Shown: positions 1 to 5,487, counted from the stretch's first letter. The stretch is DNA of 9,462 bases from Promethearchaeota archaeon (GCA_016839425.1 JAEOUI010000274.1:1-9462), one strand, 5' to 3'. Translations and numbers: made by a program. The notes: generated from the sequence alone by a model not told the origin.

Positions 1-30
1 ACGTTCATAAATAGGAAATGCATTGTTTGA

Positions 31-66
31 TCTTTTATTTCATTTTTAATTTTTTTAATTTTTTAC
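31..66 (+). terminator. T-rich tract, possible archaeal terminator
   Basis: Successive T runs, broken by single A or C bases, end in a run of six T. Archaeal polymerase can terminate on such tracts without a hairpin. It would serve a plus-strand gene that ends before the window begins, which I cannot see. In such AT-rich DNA the tract could be chance. Confidence 0.25.
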
Positions 67-82
67 ATACTTATTTAAGTAA

Positions 83-154
83 GGGCATGGGGGGATTCGA
101 ACCCTCCTCCTTTCGGGACATCCCGACTGCTCTAACCTTATAAGCTACATGTCA
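83..154 (-). pseudogene. Degenerate tRNA-like sequence (tRNA remnant)
   Basis: Read on the minus strand this has a good D arm (TAGCTTATAAGGTTAGAGCA, with the GG of the loop) and a T arm with the invariant loop TTCGAAT. The 3' acceptor strand is CATGCCC, with no encoded CCA. Three things are wrong. The 5' acceptor strand TGACATG pairs with CATGCCC only in four inner pairs and at position 2. The T stem has an A-C mismatch. The anticodon stem TCGGG/CCCGA encloses only four bases (ATGT) instead of seven, so no anticodon loop can form. The residue TGTC recalls a GTC (Asp) anticodon, but that is a guess. An intron would add bases rather than remove them, so a decayed gene is the simplest reading. 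A split or edited tRNA cannot be excluded. Confidence 0.5.
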
Positions 155-294
155 CTTTTTAAAAAAAAGCCTAATAGAAATCCATAACAATGTTTAATTT
201 CGTCTTGTTAACTATAAAAATCTATAGGATTTGGTCTTTAAAGTATAATCAACTCGAAAACTAATACTAATAGGTAGCTCTCGCTCGCACAGTA

Positions 295-304
295 AATTTA
301 TAAC
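295..304 (+). promoter_or_regulatory. TATA-like promoter of the candidate ncRNA
   Basis: AATTTATAAC matches an archaeal TATA box. Its centre lies about 25 nt before position 325, where the GC-rich foldable segment begins. The same TTTATAAC core stands 27 nt before the ATG of the gene at 3565. This suggests a real start site here, although no protein gene follows. Confidence 0.4.
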
Positions 305-324
305 AACACTTTAGGAAGAGATAA

Positions 325-413
325 AGAGTGACGAGAACGGTTGATGAATTAAACGGATCTACAACTGAACGGCAAAATCCATCCACTGAGAACGGCGATC
401 GGTTCTTGTCGCC
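325..413 (+). ncRNA. Candidate structured small RNA with C/D-like boxes
   Basis: This segment is clearly richer in G+C than its surroundings, as structural RNAs are in AT-rich archaea. GACGAGAAC (330-338) pairs with GTTCTTGTC (402-410) over nine pairs including one G-T. Inside lie TTGATGA (341-347), close to a box C, and two CTGA boxes (365-368 and 386-389), each preceded by 17 nt. The hexamer GAACGG occurs three times (335-340, 367-372, 389-394). The copy of GAGAAC at 388-393 can also pair with GTTCTT, so two folds compete. It is not a standard C/D sRNA: I find no box C', and the terminal stem does not abut both boxes. The 3' end is uncertain and the transcript could run on to about 515. Confidence 0.3.
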
Positions 414-435
414 CTATATCTTTCGCAATATATTT

Positions 436-515
436 TTCATTCATCGTTCAATTAATATTGGATGGGAAATATTTAAATATTTTGTCCGGTTCGACCCACG
501 CGTTTCCCATTTTTC
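436..515 (+). repeat. 80-nt intergenic repeat, copy A
   Basis: This copy aligns without gaps to 1110-1189, with 12 differences in 80 positions by hand count (85% identity). Looser similarity appears to continue about 30 nt further. The best conserved parts are GGAAATATTTAAA and ACCCACGCGTTT. In this copy ATGGGAAA (462-469) pairs perfectly with TTTCCCAT (503-510) around a 33-nt loop containing GGTTCGACCC. The stem is not kept in copy B. The copy lies just after the stop codon of the GNAT gene. Confidence 0.7.
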
Positions 516-546
516 CTAAGATCGAATCGTGAAAATAAATTCATTG

Positions 547-1044
547 TTATAGAAAAAATTCTAGGAATATCTCATCATCATATTGATTATCTAATTTTAC
601 TTGTCGAGATAATATCCCTTTCTCTATAAATCCTAATTTTTTATAAAAGGTCATGGCTCTAACATTTTTTGATCGAACATAAATAATAAGCTTTTCATAA
701 TTATTGAGACGAGCAAAATTAAAGGTTTTTTTTGCTAACTCTATTCCCACACCTTTTTGTCTCGATTTAGGAAGTACATATGTTCCAATTACTCCGACAT
801 GATCGAATGAATCCGTATATTTTGCCCATAAATCTATAGTTTGAAAGCCTATAATTTGATCTGATTTTTCAGCCATAAAAATTGCTTCTCTATTCGAGAG
901 ACTTGAGATATATTGTTTTTCTTGTTCTGGAGAAAAGGGAACATTTACAGCAGTATATATTCTTTCAGCACATATAACTTTCCAAATTTGTGATATTTGG
1001 AGGGCGTCATTTGGAGTAGCCTTACGGATACAAAAATCATTCAT
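547..1044 (-). CDS. GNAT-family N-acetyltransferase
   Basis: This 165-aa protein is the usual size for a single-domain GNAT enzyme, which moves an acetyl group from acetyl-CoA to an amine. The acetyl-CoA loop is RQKGVG, around residues 95-100, after the strand VGVIGTYVLP. It is followed by the helix GIELAKKTFNFA and the C-terminal signature NVRAMTFYKKLGFIEKG, whose Tyr is in the usual general-acid position. The N-terminus (IRKATPNDALQISQIW) also fits the family. The substrate cannot be predicted: ribosomal protein, antibiotic and small-amine acetylases look alike at this level. The gene stands alone, is not in an operon and is bracketed by the two copies of an 80-nt repeat. A TATA-like site about 28 nt before the ATG suggests a leaderless transcript. 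ATG is the only reasonable start. Confidence 0.88.
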   Translation of the reverse strand: MNDFCIRKATPNDALQISQIWKVICAERIYTAVNVPFSPEQEKQYISSLSNREAIFMAEKSDQIIGFQTIDLWAKYTDSFDHVGVIGTYVLPKSRQKGVGIELAKKTFNFARLNNYEKLIIYVRSKNVRAMTFYKKLGFIEKGILSRQVKLDNQYDDEIFLEFFL

Positions 1045-1067
1045 ATCTCTAAGATCCTTAAAAATTG

Positions 1068-1077
1068 ATAATTAAAT
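1068..1077 (-). promoter_or_regulatory. TATA-like element of the GNAT gene
   Basis: On the minus strand this reads ATTTAATTAT, centred about 28 nt before the GNAT ATG. That places the predicted transcript start at or within a few bases of the start codon. The call rests on spacing and base composition only. Confidence 0.3.
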
Positions 1078-1109
1078 CTTGGTTTAATTTCACCAATTTT
1101 AAAAAATAT

Positions 1110-1189
1110 TTCATTCTTCGTACAATTAATGTTGAATCGGAAATATTTAAAATTTTCGTCCAATTCAACCCACGCGTTTACCATTTTTC
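1110..1189 (+). repeat. 80-nt intergenic repeat, copy B
   Basis: This is the second copy of the element at 436-515, in the same orientation and offset by 674 nt. It lies upstream of the GNAT gene and 137 nt before tRNA-Pro. Its differences break the ATGGGAAA/TTTCCCAT stem of copy A without restoring pairing, so that stem is not conserved by compensation. The rest of 1045-1326 is AT-rich and holds no gene I can support. Confidence 0.7.
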
Positions 1190-1326
1190 GCAACAGTAAA
1201 AATAGAAACTAAATTCGCCATTATTGAGATCTTCAAATATCATTATATGAGGAAAAAAAGGAAAAATTTAGAACAATGGATGCTTAGATTTTTTCGTACA
1301 ATAGTTAAAAAACGCGATTCATTCTC

Positions 1327-1400
1327 GGGAAGGTGGTCTAGCTTGGTATGATACTTGGTTCGGAACCAAGTGGCCGCGGGTTCAAATCCCGCCTTTCCCA
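1327..1400 (+). tRNA. tRNA-Pro (anticodon CGG)
   Basis: A full cloverleaf is visible. The acceptor GGGAAGG pairs with CTTTCCC, including one G-T pair. The D arm begins GTCTAGCTTGGT. The anticodon arm is CTTGG-TTCGGAA-CCAAG, so the anticodon is CGG and reads the Pro codon CCG. The T arm is GCGGG-TTCAAAT-CCCGC. The discriminator base is A, as usual for tRNA-Pro. CCA is not encoded and there is no intron. The 74-nt length is normal. Confidence 0.95.
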
Positions 1401-1446
1401 TTAAATCCTTACTTATTTAATTCACTTCAAAAGTTTACCAGATGAA

Positions 1447-1455
1447 TTTATATAG
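1447..1455 (+). promoter_or_regulatory. TATA box of the 98-aa gene
   Basis: TTTATATAG is a near-ideal archaeal TATA box. A transcript starting about 25 nt downstream would have a leader of roughly 20-25 nt before the ATG at 1499. A weaker T/A-rich site around 1467-1480 could instead give a leaderless transcript. Confidence 0.45.
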
Positions 1456-1498
1456 CAATTAATGTTTTTATTTTTAAAGCCAGAAACATAAAATCGAG

Positions 1499-1795
1499 AT
1501 GGAAACACAAACCATAAAAATAGATGATGTTGACTTTACACAAGTCGTAGACGCATTTATTAATGTTTATAGACCGAGTTACGAATATATTAACACTGAC
1601 AGTACCATTCGAACATATATAACCGAACAATATTATTTTCGAGTTAAATCGGATTTATCATTAACCGTTATATTTGATTTTATTCGACGAGAGGTTAATA
1701 TTATCGTTTCTGGAGGATCATCGGGGCTTCTCGGAGTAACTTGGGGTGCCGAAAGAAATATGTTAAAGAAATTGGTTCAATTCTTCACTACTTAA
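1499..1795 (+). CDS. Small conserved-looking protein of unknown function
   Basis: I do not recognise this 98-aa protein. It is soluble, with no signal peptide or membrane segment. The middle looks like beta strands (TEQYYFRVKSDLSLTVIFDF, then REVNIIVSGG). It ends with a glycine-rich turn, GGSSGLLGVTWGAE (residues 72-85), followed by a helix, MLKKLVQFF. Such a motif often marks a conserved pocket or fold core, but that is inference. It has a good TATA box and lies between tRNA-Pro and the V4R-like gene, each with separate signals. The sequence reads as real protein rather than random frame, and a minus-strand frame over the first part is much poorer. No cysteines or histidines suggest metal binding. 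Confidence 0.65.
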   Translation: METQTIKIDDVDFTQVVDAFINVYRPSYEYINTDSTIRTYITEQYYFRVKSDLSLTVIFDFIRREVNIIVSGGSSGLLGVTWGAERNMLKKLVQFFTT

Positions 1796-1847
1796 ATGAA
1801 TAGAATGCCTCAATATCGTATTCTATAAATAATTCTGCATCAAATTT

Positions 1848-1881
1848 ATTGAATAATATTGTTCTAAAACAAATATTCAAT
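1848..1881. repeat. Inverted repeat / hairpin between two plus-strand genes
   Basis: ATTGAATA (1848-1855) pairs perfectly with TATTCAAT (1874-1881). After a small internal loop, TTGTT (1859-1863) pairs with AACAA (1868-1872) around a CTAA loop. It stands in the 240-nt gap after the 98-aa gene and may be a terminator hairpin or a protein-binding site. All pairs but two are A-T, so chance is possible. I see nothing else in this gap. Confidence 0.35.
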
Positions 1882-2035
1882 TTAAATGACTTGCTAAGCA
1901 TTAAATATTTTAAAAAACAATTAACAATCCTAAGCATAGATATTAAGTTCATATGACAATTACTTTATGAAAGATAGAGCACTCATTAATCTATTTTATT
2001 TGATTGATAATTTTAAAATAAATGTGATTAAAACA

Positions 2036-2539
2036 ATGGGAACATTTACAGAAAGAGAAATTAATGAGTTATCAACTCGGTTTGATACTATACCTTTTAG
2101 TACTTTTTTTAAACTATGGTACGCCCTTCAAAAAGCGCTTCCTGCAGATAAAAAGGACGAAATCCTCACAAAAATCGGAAGAGCCATAGGAAAAGAGTTT
2201 GACGACGAGGGAATAGAGACTCTGGAAGATTTTGAGAAAAAATTGGCTGATTTTTTAGAAATCGAATGGGCCATAACCGATCACGCTAAGGTGGAACTCG
2301 TTAAGACCCCAGACGGTACCCCCTTGCGATTGATTGCTAAGCAAGATAGCTGCAAGATGTGTTTTGCTAATACATATTATCGATTTCACGACAACGGGAG
2401 CCCTTCGTGCATGTTTCCTCAAGTAATAATGGGAGTACTTTCTAAAGTAAAAAATAAATTTGGATTTAGGAACTTGAGGTACGAAGGCGTTCAAAAAGGT
2501 GGTGTCGGGGAATGTGCAATGATATGGAACTTAAAATAA
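2036..2539 (+). CDS. Cysteine-containing V4R-like (hydrocarbon-binding) domain protein, tentative
   Basis: From this start the protein has 167 aa. An N-terminal helical part (residues 5-80) is followed by an alpha/beta part with four cysteines: SCKMC (C106, C109), PSC (C125) and GGVGEC near the end (C160). The layout of a DxC motif, a long helix after a Cys-Met-Phe-Pro, then a strand and a final G-x-G-E-C-hydrophobic strand resembles the V4R domain, which binds small molecules in several archaeal and bacterial proteins. The similarity is by eye; the ATC-hydrolase fold is an alternative. I chose ATG 2036 because GTGAT at 2024-2028 is a good Shine-Dalgarno match with 7-nt spacing. An in-frame ATG at 1967 would add 23 mostly hydrophobic residues. 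The ferredoxin-nitroreductase lies next downstream. Confidence 0.6.
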   Translation: MGTFTEREINELSTRFDTIPFSTFFKLWYALQKALPADKKDEILTKIGRAIGKEFDDEGIETLEDFEKKLADFLEIEWAITDHAKVELVKTPDGTPLRLIAKQDSCKMCFANTYYRFHDNGSPSCMFPQVIMGVLSKVKNKFGFRNLRYEGVQKGGVGECAMIWNLK

Positions 2540-2540
2540 A

Positions 2541-2559
2541 TTTTTTTACTTTTTAATTT
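2541..2559 (+). terminator. T-rich terminator after the V4R-like gene
   Basis: Two T runs (seven T at 2541-2547 and five at 2550-2554) begin just after the stop codon. This is the pattern expected for archaeal intrinsic termination. It separates the gene from the nitroreductase, which has its own translation signals 100 nt further on. Confidence 0.4.
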
Positions 2560-2664
2560 AGAAAGCACGGATATAAATAAGTGATCTCTGGAAATTCTGA
2601 TAAAACTAATATTAAAGCGCAGGTTATAACTATCATCTAAATTATTTTTATACCGTGATAAAAA

Positions 2665-3471
2665 ATTCCCATTATTGGAATCAACCAACAAAAATGTACT
2701 TCGTGTGGATTATGCATAAAAGATTGCCCTGGCAGGTTATTTTTTGAGGAAACTCCAGGAAAAATGAAGTATCAAAATCTTGAGGATAGATGCATTCAAT
2801 GTGGACATTGCATCGCCGTGTGTCCCGAGGATGCAATATTACATGAAGGTTTTGAAGACGATACATTCTCATTCGATCAGTTGAATGCTCTCGAAAATAT
2901 AATTTCGTATGAAGATTTATACAAGTTCGTCCGAGCCCATCGTTCGGTTCGACATTACAAAAAGGAACCTGTTCCTCCTGAAACGCTGAAAAAGGTCATT
3001 GATGTCATGCAATACGCACCCACGGGTCGTAACATGCGATCAGAAAGATACACTATAGTATCGGGTCAAGAAAAGATCAAGGAAATCTCTGAAGCAGTGT
3101 ACGAGACATTAGCAAAAGAGCCAATGTACGGAGCCTTGATCGTTGAATCTTACAAGGCGAAAAAAGAGATCTACAACGCACCCATTCTCTTTGACGCCCC
3201 TCATGTGATAATAGTGACTTCAACGATAGATTTACCCTTAGAAAGATACAACATTGGGATCTTGATCACCTACGGGCGTTTAGCAGCTCAATCGTTGGGT
3301 TTGGGGACGTGTTGGAGCGGATACACGCAAATGGCGGCAAAAATGGACAAGAAAATCCTCCAGATCGCTGGAACTCGCGGGGCTATTTGTGGAGTGTTTA
3401 CTATAGGTTATCCAGCAATCAAATACCAGCGTTGTCCTCCTCGTACTCACAACAAAATAATTGGAATGTAA
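2665..3471 (+). CDS. Nitroreductase with N-terminal 2x[4Fe-4S] ferredoxin domain, ATT start
   Basis: This is an FMN oxidoreductase fused to a bacterial-type ferredoxin domain, likely passing electrons through two [4Fe-4S] clusters to FMN; the acceptor is unknown. Starting at the first ATG (2764) would cut off the first cluster, because the same frame upstream encodes KCTSCGLCIKDCP. With an ATT start at 2665 the protein has 268 aa and begins (M)PIIGINQQK, typical of this family. The cluster ligands are C11, C14, C17 and C21, and C43, C46, C49 and C53. The nitroreductase domain begins near residue 85, with RSVRHYK (FMN phosphate contact), APTGRNMRSE around 118-127 and GLGTCWSGY around 212-220. 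GTGAT at 2655-2659 is a Shine-Dalgarno match 5 nt before the ATT. The frame is closed at 2659 (TAA) and holds no ATG, GTG or TTG before the first cluster. A one-base error in the A6 run at 2660-2665 would instead join it to a GTG at 2655. Confidence 0.88.
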   Translation: MPIIGINQQKCTSCGLCIKDCPGRLFFEETPGKMKYQNLEDRCIQCGHCIAVCPEDAILHEGFEDDTFSFDQLNALENIISYEDLYKFVRAHRSVRHYKKEPVPPETLKKVIDVMQYAPTGRNMRSERYTIVSGQEKIKEISEAVYETLAKEPMYGALIVESYKAKKEIYNAPILFDAPHVIIVTSTIDLPLERYNIGILITYGRLAAQSLGLGTCWSGYTQMAAKMDKKILQIAGTRGAICGVFTIGYPAIKYQRCPPRTHNKIIGM

Positions 3472-3494
3472 AGCATTAGGAGACTCACATTATA

Positions 3495-3516
3495 TTTTTT
3501 TTTAATTTCTTTTTTC
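3495..3516 (+). terminator. T-rich terminator after the nitroreductase
   Basis: A run of nine T and a second run of six lie about 25-45 nt after the stop codon. This fits archaeal T-tract termination and separates the gene from the promoter that follows. Confidence 0.5.
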
Positions 3517-3534
3517 TAAAGTTATTATGCATTT

Positions 3535-3542
3535 TTTATAAC
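3535..3542 (+). promoter_or_regulatory. TATA box of the cysteine-cluster protein gene
   Basis: TTTATAAC, preceded by more T, is centred about 27 nt before the ATG at 3565. No Shine-Dalgarno site is seen before the ATG. Together this predicts a leaderless transcript. Confidence 0.5.
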
Positions 3543-3564
3543 ATTAAATATAACTTATTTATTG

Positions 3565-3999
3565 ATGACAAAATATTGCAATGAATGTGGTCTTGAAAGA
3601 CAATTTTGTTCCTGTCAAGTCACCGTAATCGAGAAAATTGTGATTGGTTATAAAAAGTTTTTGCCAGTAATATCTGAATCTCTCGATAAAATTGGAAGTT
3701 TTCAGGTGATTAATTTTGATAACATCGATGAGGCAATTAATTTCATTAAAAAAAATACCAAAGATATAGCTTTTATAATAGTTGATGTTGATAATTTGAA
3801 CAATGTGAATAATAACCTCGTTAAAAAATTCATAGAAGAAAAAATAGGTCAAGAGATGGTTTTTTTAAGATTCATGGCAAATAAACAGAGAGAATTATCT
3901 TTAGGTAAGCTTGATTTAACTAAGAACTGTAAATCCTGTGGTGCGAGGATTTTGAAAGGTGAAAAAACTTGTAATTGTTGTGGAAATGTTTTATTATAG
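3565..3999 (+). CDS. Small protein with cysteine clusters at both ends (zinc ribbon type)
   Basis: This 144-aa protein has two putative metal sites. The N-terminus reads YCNECGLERQFCSCQ (pattern C-x2-C-x6-C-x-C) and the C-terminus CKSCGARILKGEKTCNCCG (C-x2-C-x11-C-x2-C, a classic zinc ribbon). Between them is a segment that alternates strands and helices, including an acidic strand end, IIVDVDN, which resembles a small Rossmann-like or receiver-like core; this is inference. It has no membrane segment. Such proteins often act as adaptors for nucleic acid or protein partners, but nothing here fixes a role. I start at ATG 3565 rather than the TTG just before it, because the promoter spacing suits a leaderless ATG. 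It converges on ftsY. Many Lys, Asn and Ile codons follow the AT-rich background. Confidence 0.75.
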   Translation: MTKYCNECGLERQFCSCQVTVIEKIVIGYKKFLPVISESLDKIGSFQVINFDNIDEAINFIKKNTKDIAFIIVDVDNLNNVNNNLVKKFIEEKIGQEMVFLRFMANKQRELSLGKLDLTKNCKSCGARILKGEKTCNCCGNVLL

Positions 4000-4012
4000 A
4001 ATTAAGACGAAA

Positions 4013-4020
4013 TTTTTTTT
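4013..4020 (+). terminator. T tract after the cysteine-cluster protein gene
   Basis: A run of eight T lies 14 nt after the stop codon, in the gap before the convergent ftsY. It would end plus-strand transcription. I see no clear terminator for ftsY on the other strand. Confidence 0.4.
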
Positions 4021-4087
4021 GAATTTTATAATATATTGAATGAACAAATCTCAAGATAAAATCGTAAAGAAATATTTGAAACCAATT

Positions 4088-4984
4088 TTAATCTCTTCCA
4101 AGAATGTTGTCAGCAAACTTTTGGCGCTCAAAAACCTCGAGATCATCATATCCTTGACCGATTCCAACAAATATTATTGGTTTTTTCGTTTCGTGCGTTA
4201 TGGAAAGAGCAGCACCCCCACTTGCATCAGCATCGAATTTTGTGAGTACGCTAGCGTCAATTCCGATGTTCTTACCAAACTCTTTTGCTTGAAATAAAGC
4301 GTCGTTTCCTGCGAGACTATCGGCGATGAATATCTTGAGATCGGGTTCGGCAATGCGTACGATTTTTTGGAGTTCCACCATGAGGTTTTTATCGGTTACT
4401 TGCCTACCAGCCGTGTCTACGAGCACTACATCCACTTTTTTAGCACGGGCATGATTAATAGCATCAAAGGCCACGCTAGCAGGATCGGATTTATAATCGT
4501 GCTTGATTACCCGAATTCCTACATTTTCCATGTGTTTCGAAAGTTGCTCTATGGCGCCTGCACGAAAAGTATCAGCGGCAGCAGCGACAGAAGAAAAACC
4601 GTTTTTCTTGAGGTAATGAGAAATCTTGGCCATTGTGGTTGTCTTACCCGTACCATTCACACCTAAAAATACGATCACATAAGGAAGATTTTTAGACTTC
4701 TTTTTGCTAATTTCCTCGAGTAGATTGATATCTTGTTCGGGAACAAGTACTTCCTCAATAATTTCCTCTAATGCATCAAGTAAAACACCTTTTGTAGATG
4801 TTAATCTACCTATTCGTTCCCCTTTAAACTGTTCAGCAATTCTCTCACAAATATCATCCACAGTGTTGACGGCTACATCGTTGCTCATGAGAAGCAATTT
4901 AAGCTCATCCAAGGCATTAAGTTTCTTTTCCGTAAGAGTCTTTTTGACAAAACTTGAAAATATTTTACTAAGTTTTTTTGGCAT
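4088..4984 (-). CDS. ftsY: Signal recognition particle receptor FtsY
   Basis: FtsY is the membrane-side GTPase that receives SRP-ribosome-nascent chain complexes and hands them to the Sec translocon. The 298-aa protein has an N domain (about 1-90) and a G domain with all motifs: GVNGTGKTTT (108-117, P-loop), DTFRAGA (138-144), DTAGR (190-194), TKFD (248-251), SGGAAL (255-260) and GIGQGYDDL (274-282). The long acidic A domain of many bacterial FtsY proteins is absent, as is common in archaea; the N-terminus is short and basic (MPKKLSKIF), which could help membrane contact. TKFDAD in place of the SRP54-type G4 sequence and the DTAGR motif favour FtsY over SRP54, as does the lack of an M domain. 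It is the last gene of the eS19 operon, 55 nt after prefoldin alpha, and has its own TATA-like site. Confidence 0.96.
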   Translation of the reverse strand: MPKKLSKIFSSFVKKTLTEKKLNALDELKLLLMSNDVAVNTVDDICERIAEQFKGERIGRLTSTKGVLLDALEEIIEEVLVPEQDINLLEEISKKKSKNLPYVIVFLGVNGTGKTTTMAKISHYLKKNGFSSVAAAADTFRAGAIEQLSKHMENVGIRVIKHDYKSDPASVAFDAINHARAKKVDVVLVDTAGRQVTDKNLMVELQKIVRIAEPDLKIFIADSLAGNDALFQAKEFGKNIGIDASVLTKFDADASGGAALSITHETKKPIIFVGIGQGYDDLEVFERQKFADNILGRD

Positions 4985-5003
4985 GGTTACATTCGCTGGA
5001 GAT

Positions 5004-5016
5004 TTTTTAAATAAAA
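5004..5016 (-). promoter_or_regulatory. TATA-like element before ftsY
   Basis: The minus strand reads TTTTATTTAAAAA, centred about 25 nt before the ftsY ATG. The gap after prefoldin alpha is 55 nt and no Shine-Dalgarno site precedes the ATG, so an extra leaderless ftsY transcript within the operon is plausible. Confidence 0.3.
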
Positions 5017-5039
5017 TCGATTTAAAAAAGAGAAAGTGC

Positions 5040-5474
5040 TCATTGTTGTGGATATCCTTGTTGGGAATATCCTTGTTGTATGAGTTGAGACATTCCTTGA
5101 AGCGTCATATCCAATCGTGCGAGCTCGTTGCTCAAGAATTTGATTTGTTCTTGATGTTGTTCGATGATTTTGTTGAGAAATTCGATTGTTTCCTCTAAGT
5201 TTTTTTCGATAACAACATCTTGACAGATATAGGTTAAAATCTTGCTTGCATCCTTAATCGTTGCGTTCAAGATAATGGACCCTCCAATAGGAAGTAAAAT
5301 TTCTTCCTCATCATTAATGTTCTTAAGGTTTTCAACGGTCGCTTTCGTTGTCATATAATTTTGAAGCGAACCGTTTATCAAACCCAAATTTTGGGACAAG
5401 GCATCTCGCTGTTCTTTTAAATATTGGAACTGATAAATTTGTTGTTCCATATCTATTTGAGTATTATTTTCCAT
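5040..5474 (-). CDS. pfdA: Prefoldin alpha subunit
   Basis: Prefoldin is a jellyfish-shaped hexamer (two alpha, four beta) that catches unfolded chains in the cytoplasm and passes them to the group II chaperonin. This 144-aa alpha subunit has the expected layout. An N-terminal coiled-coil helix contains YQFQYLKEQRDALSQN. A central beta-hairpin region (EEILLPIGGSIILNATIKD, then VIEKNLEETIEFL) forms the body of the hexamer. A second coiled-coil helix (EQHQEQIKFLSNELARLDMT) follows. The tail ends QQGYSQQGYPQQ, a Gln/Gly/Tyr repeat built from a roughly 14-nt duplication at 5051-5078, which is not usual in this family. I use ATG 5474; a TTG at 5483 would add three residues. The gene starts 13 nt after LX, so the two are co-transcribed. 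The partner beta subunit is not in the window. Confidence 0.93.
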   Translation of the reverse strand: MENNTQIDMEQQIYQFQYLKEQRDALSQNLGLINGSLQNYMTTKATVENLKNINDEEEILLPIGGSIILNATIKDASKILTYICQDVVIEKNLEETIEFLNKIIEQHQEQIKFLSNELARLDMTLQGMSQLIQQGYSQQGYPQQ

Positions 5475-5487
5475 GATAAACAAGCTT

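Larger units (their letters stand above)
155..546. other. Gene-poor interval between the tRNA remnant and the GNAT gene
   Basis: I see no credible protein gene here. The first part, to about 290, is AT-rich and featureless apart from a short GC-rich patch near 271-290. It is followed by a TATA-like element, a GC-rich segment that can fold (about 325-410) and one copy of an 80-nt repeat (436-515), each listed separately. A 63-codon open frame from a GTG at 328 runs through the structured segment and the repeat and looks non-coding. Confidence 0.5.

Noticed and set aside
328..519. 63-codon open frame starting at GTG on the plus strand
   Set aside because: It runs across the foldable GC-rich segment and most of repeat copy A, its translation has no recognisable protein features, and the repeat shows no sign of frame conservation.
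547..1044. GNAT gene as the toxin of a toxin-antitoxin pair
   Set aside because: No small DNA-binding antitoxin gene lies next to it on either side, and the domain looks like an ordinary acetyltransferase.
436..1189. GNAT gene and flanking repeats as an insertion sequence
   Set aside because: There is no transposase, no terminal inverted repeats and no target duplication that I can see; the repeats are direct and diverged.
1967..2035. Longer start of the V4R-like protein
   Set aside because: The added 23 residues are not clearly part of the domain, and the Shine-Dalgarno site favours ATG 2036; not excluded.
2764..3471. Nitroreductase starting at the first ATG
   Set aside because: It would remove the first [4Fe-4S] motif, which is intact in the same frame upstream.
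5051..5078. Short tandem repeat considered as a CRISPR-like or regulatory array
   Set aside because: There are only two units, they lie inside the prefoldin coding frame and they are explained by the QQGY tail.
4704..5198. Long plus-strand frame of 164 codons opposite ftsY and prefoldin alpha
   Set aside because: Both minus-strand genes are certain from their motifs, and this frame crosses both plus their gap with low-complexity Ser/Leu content.
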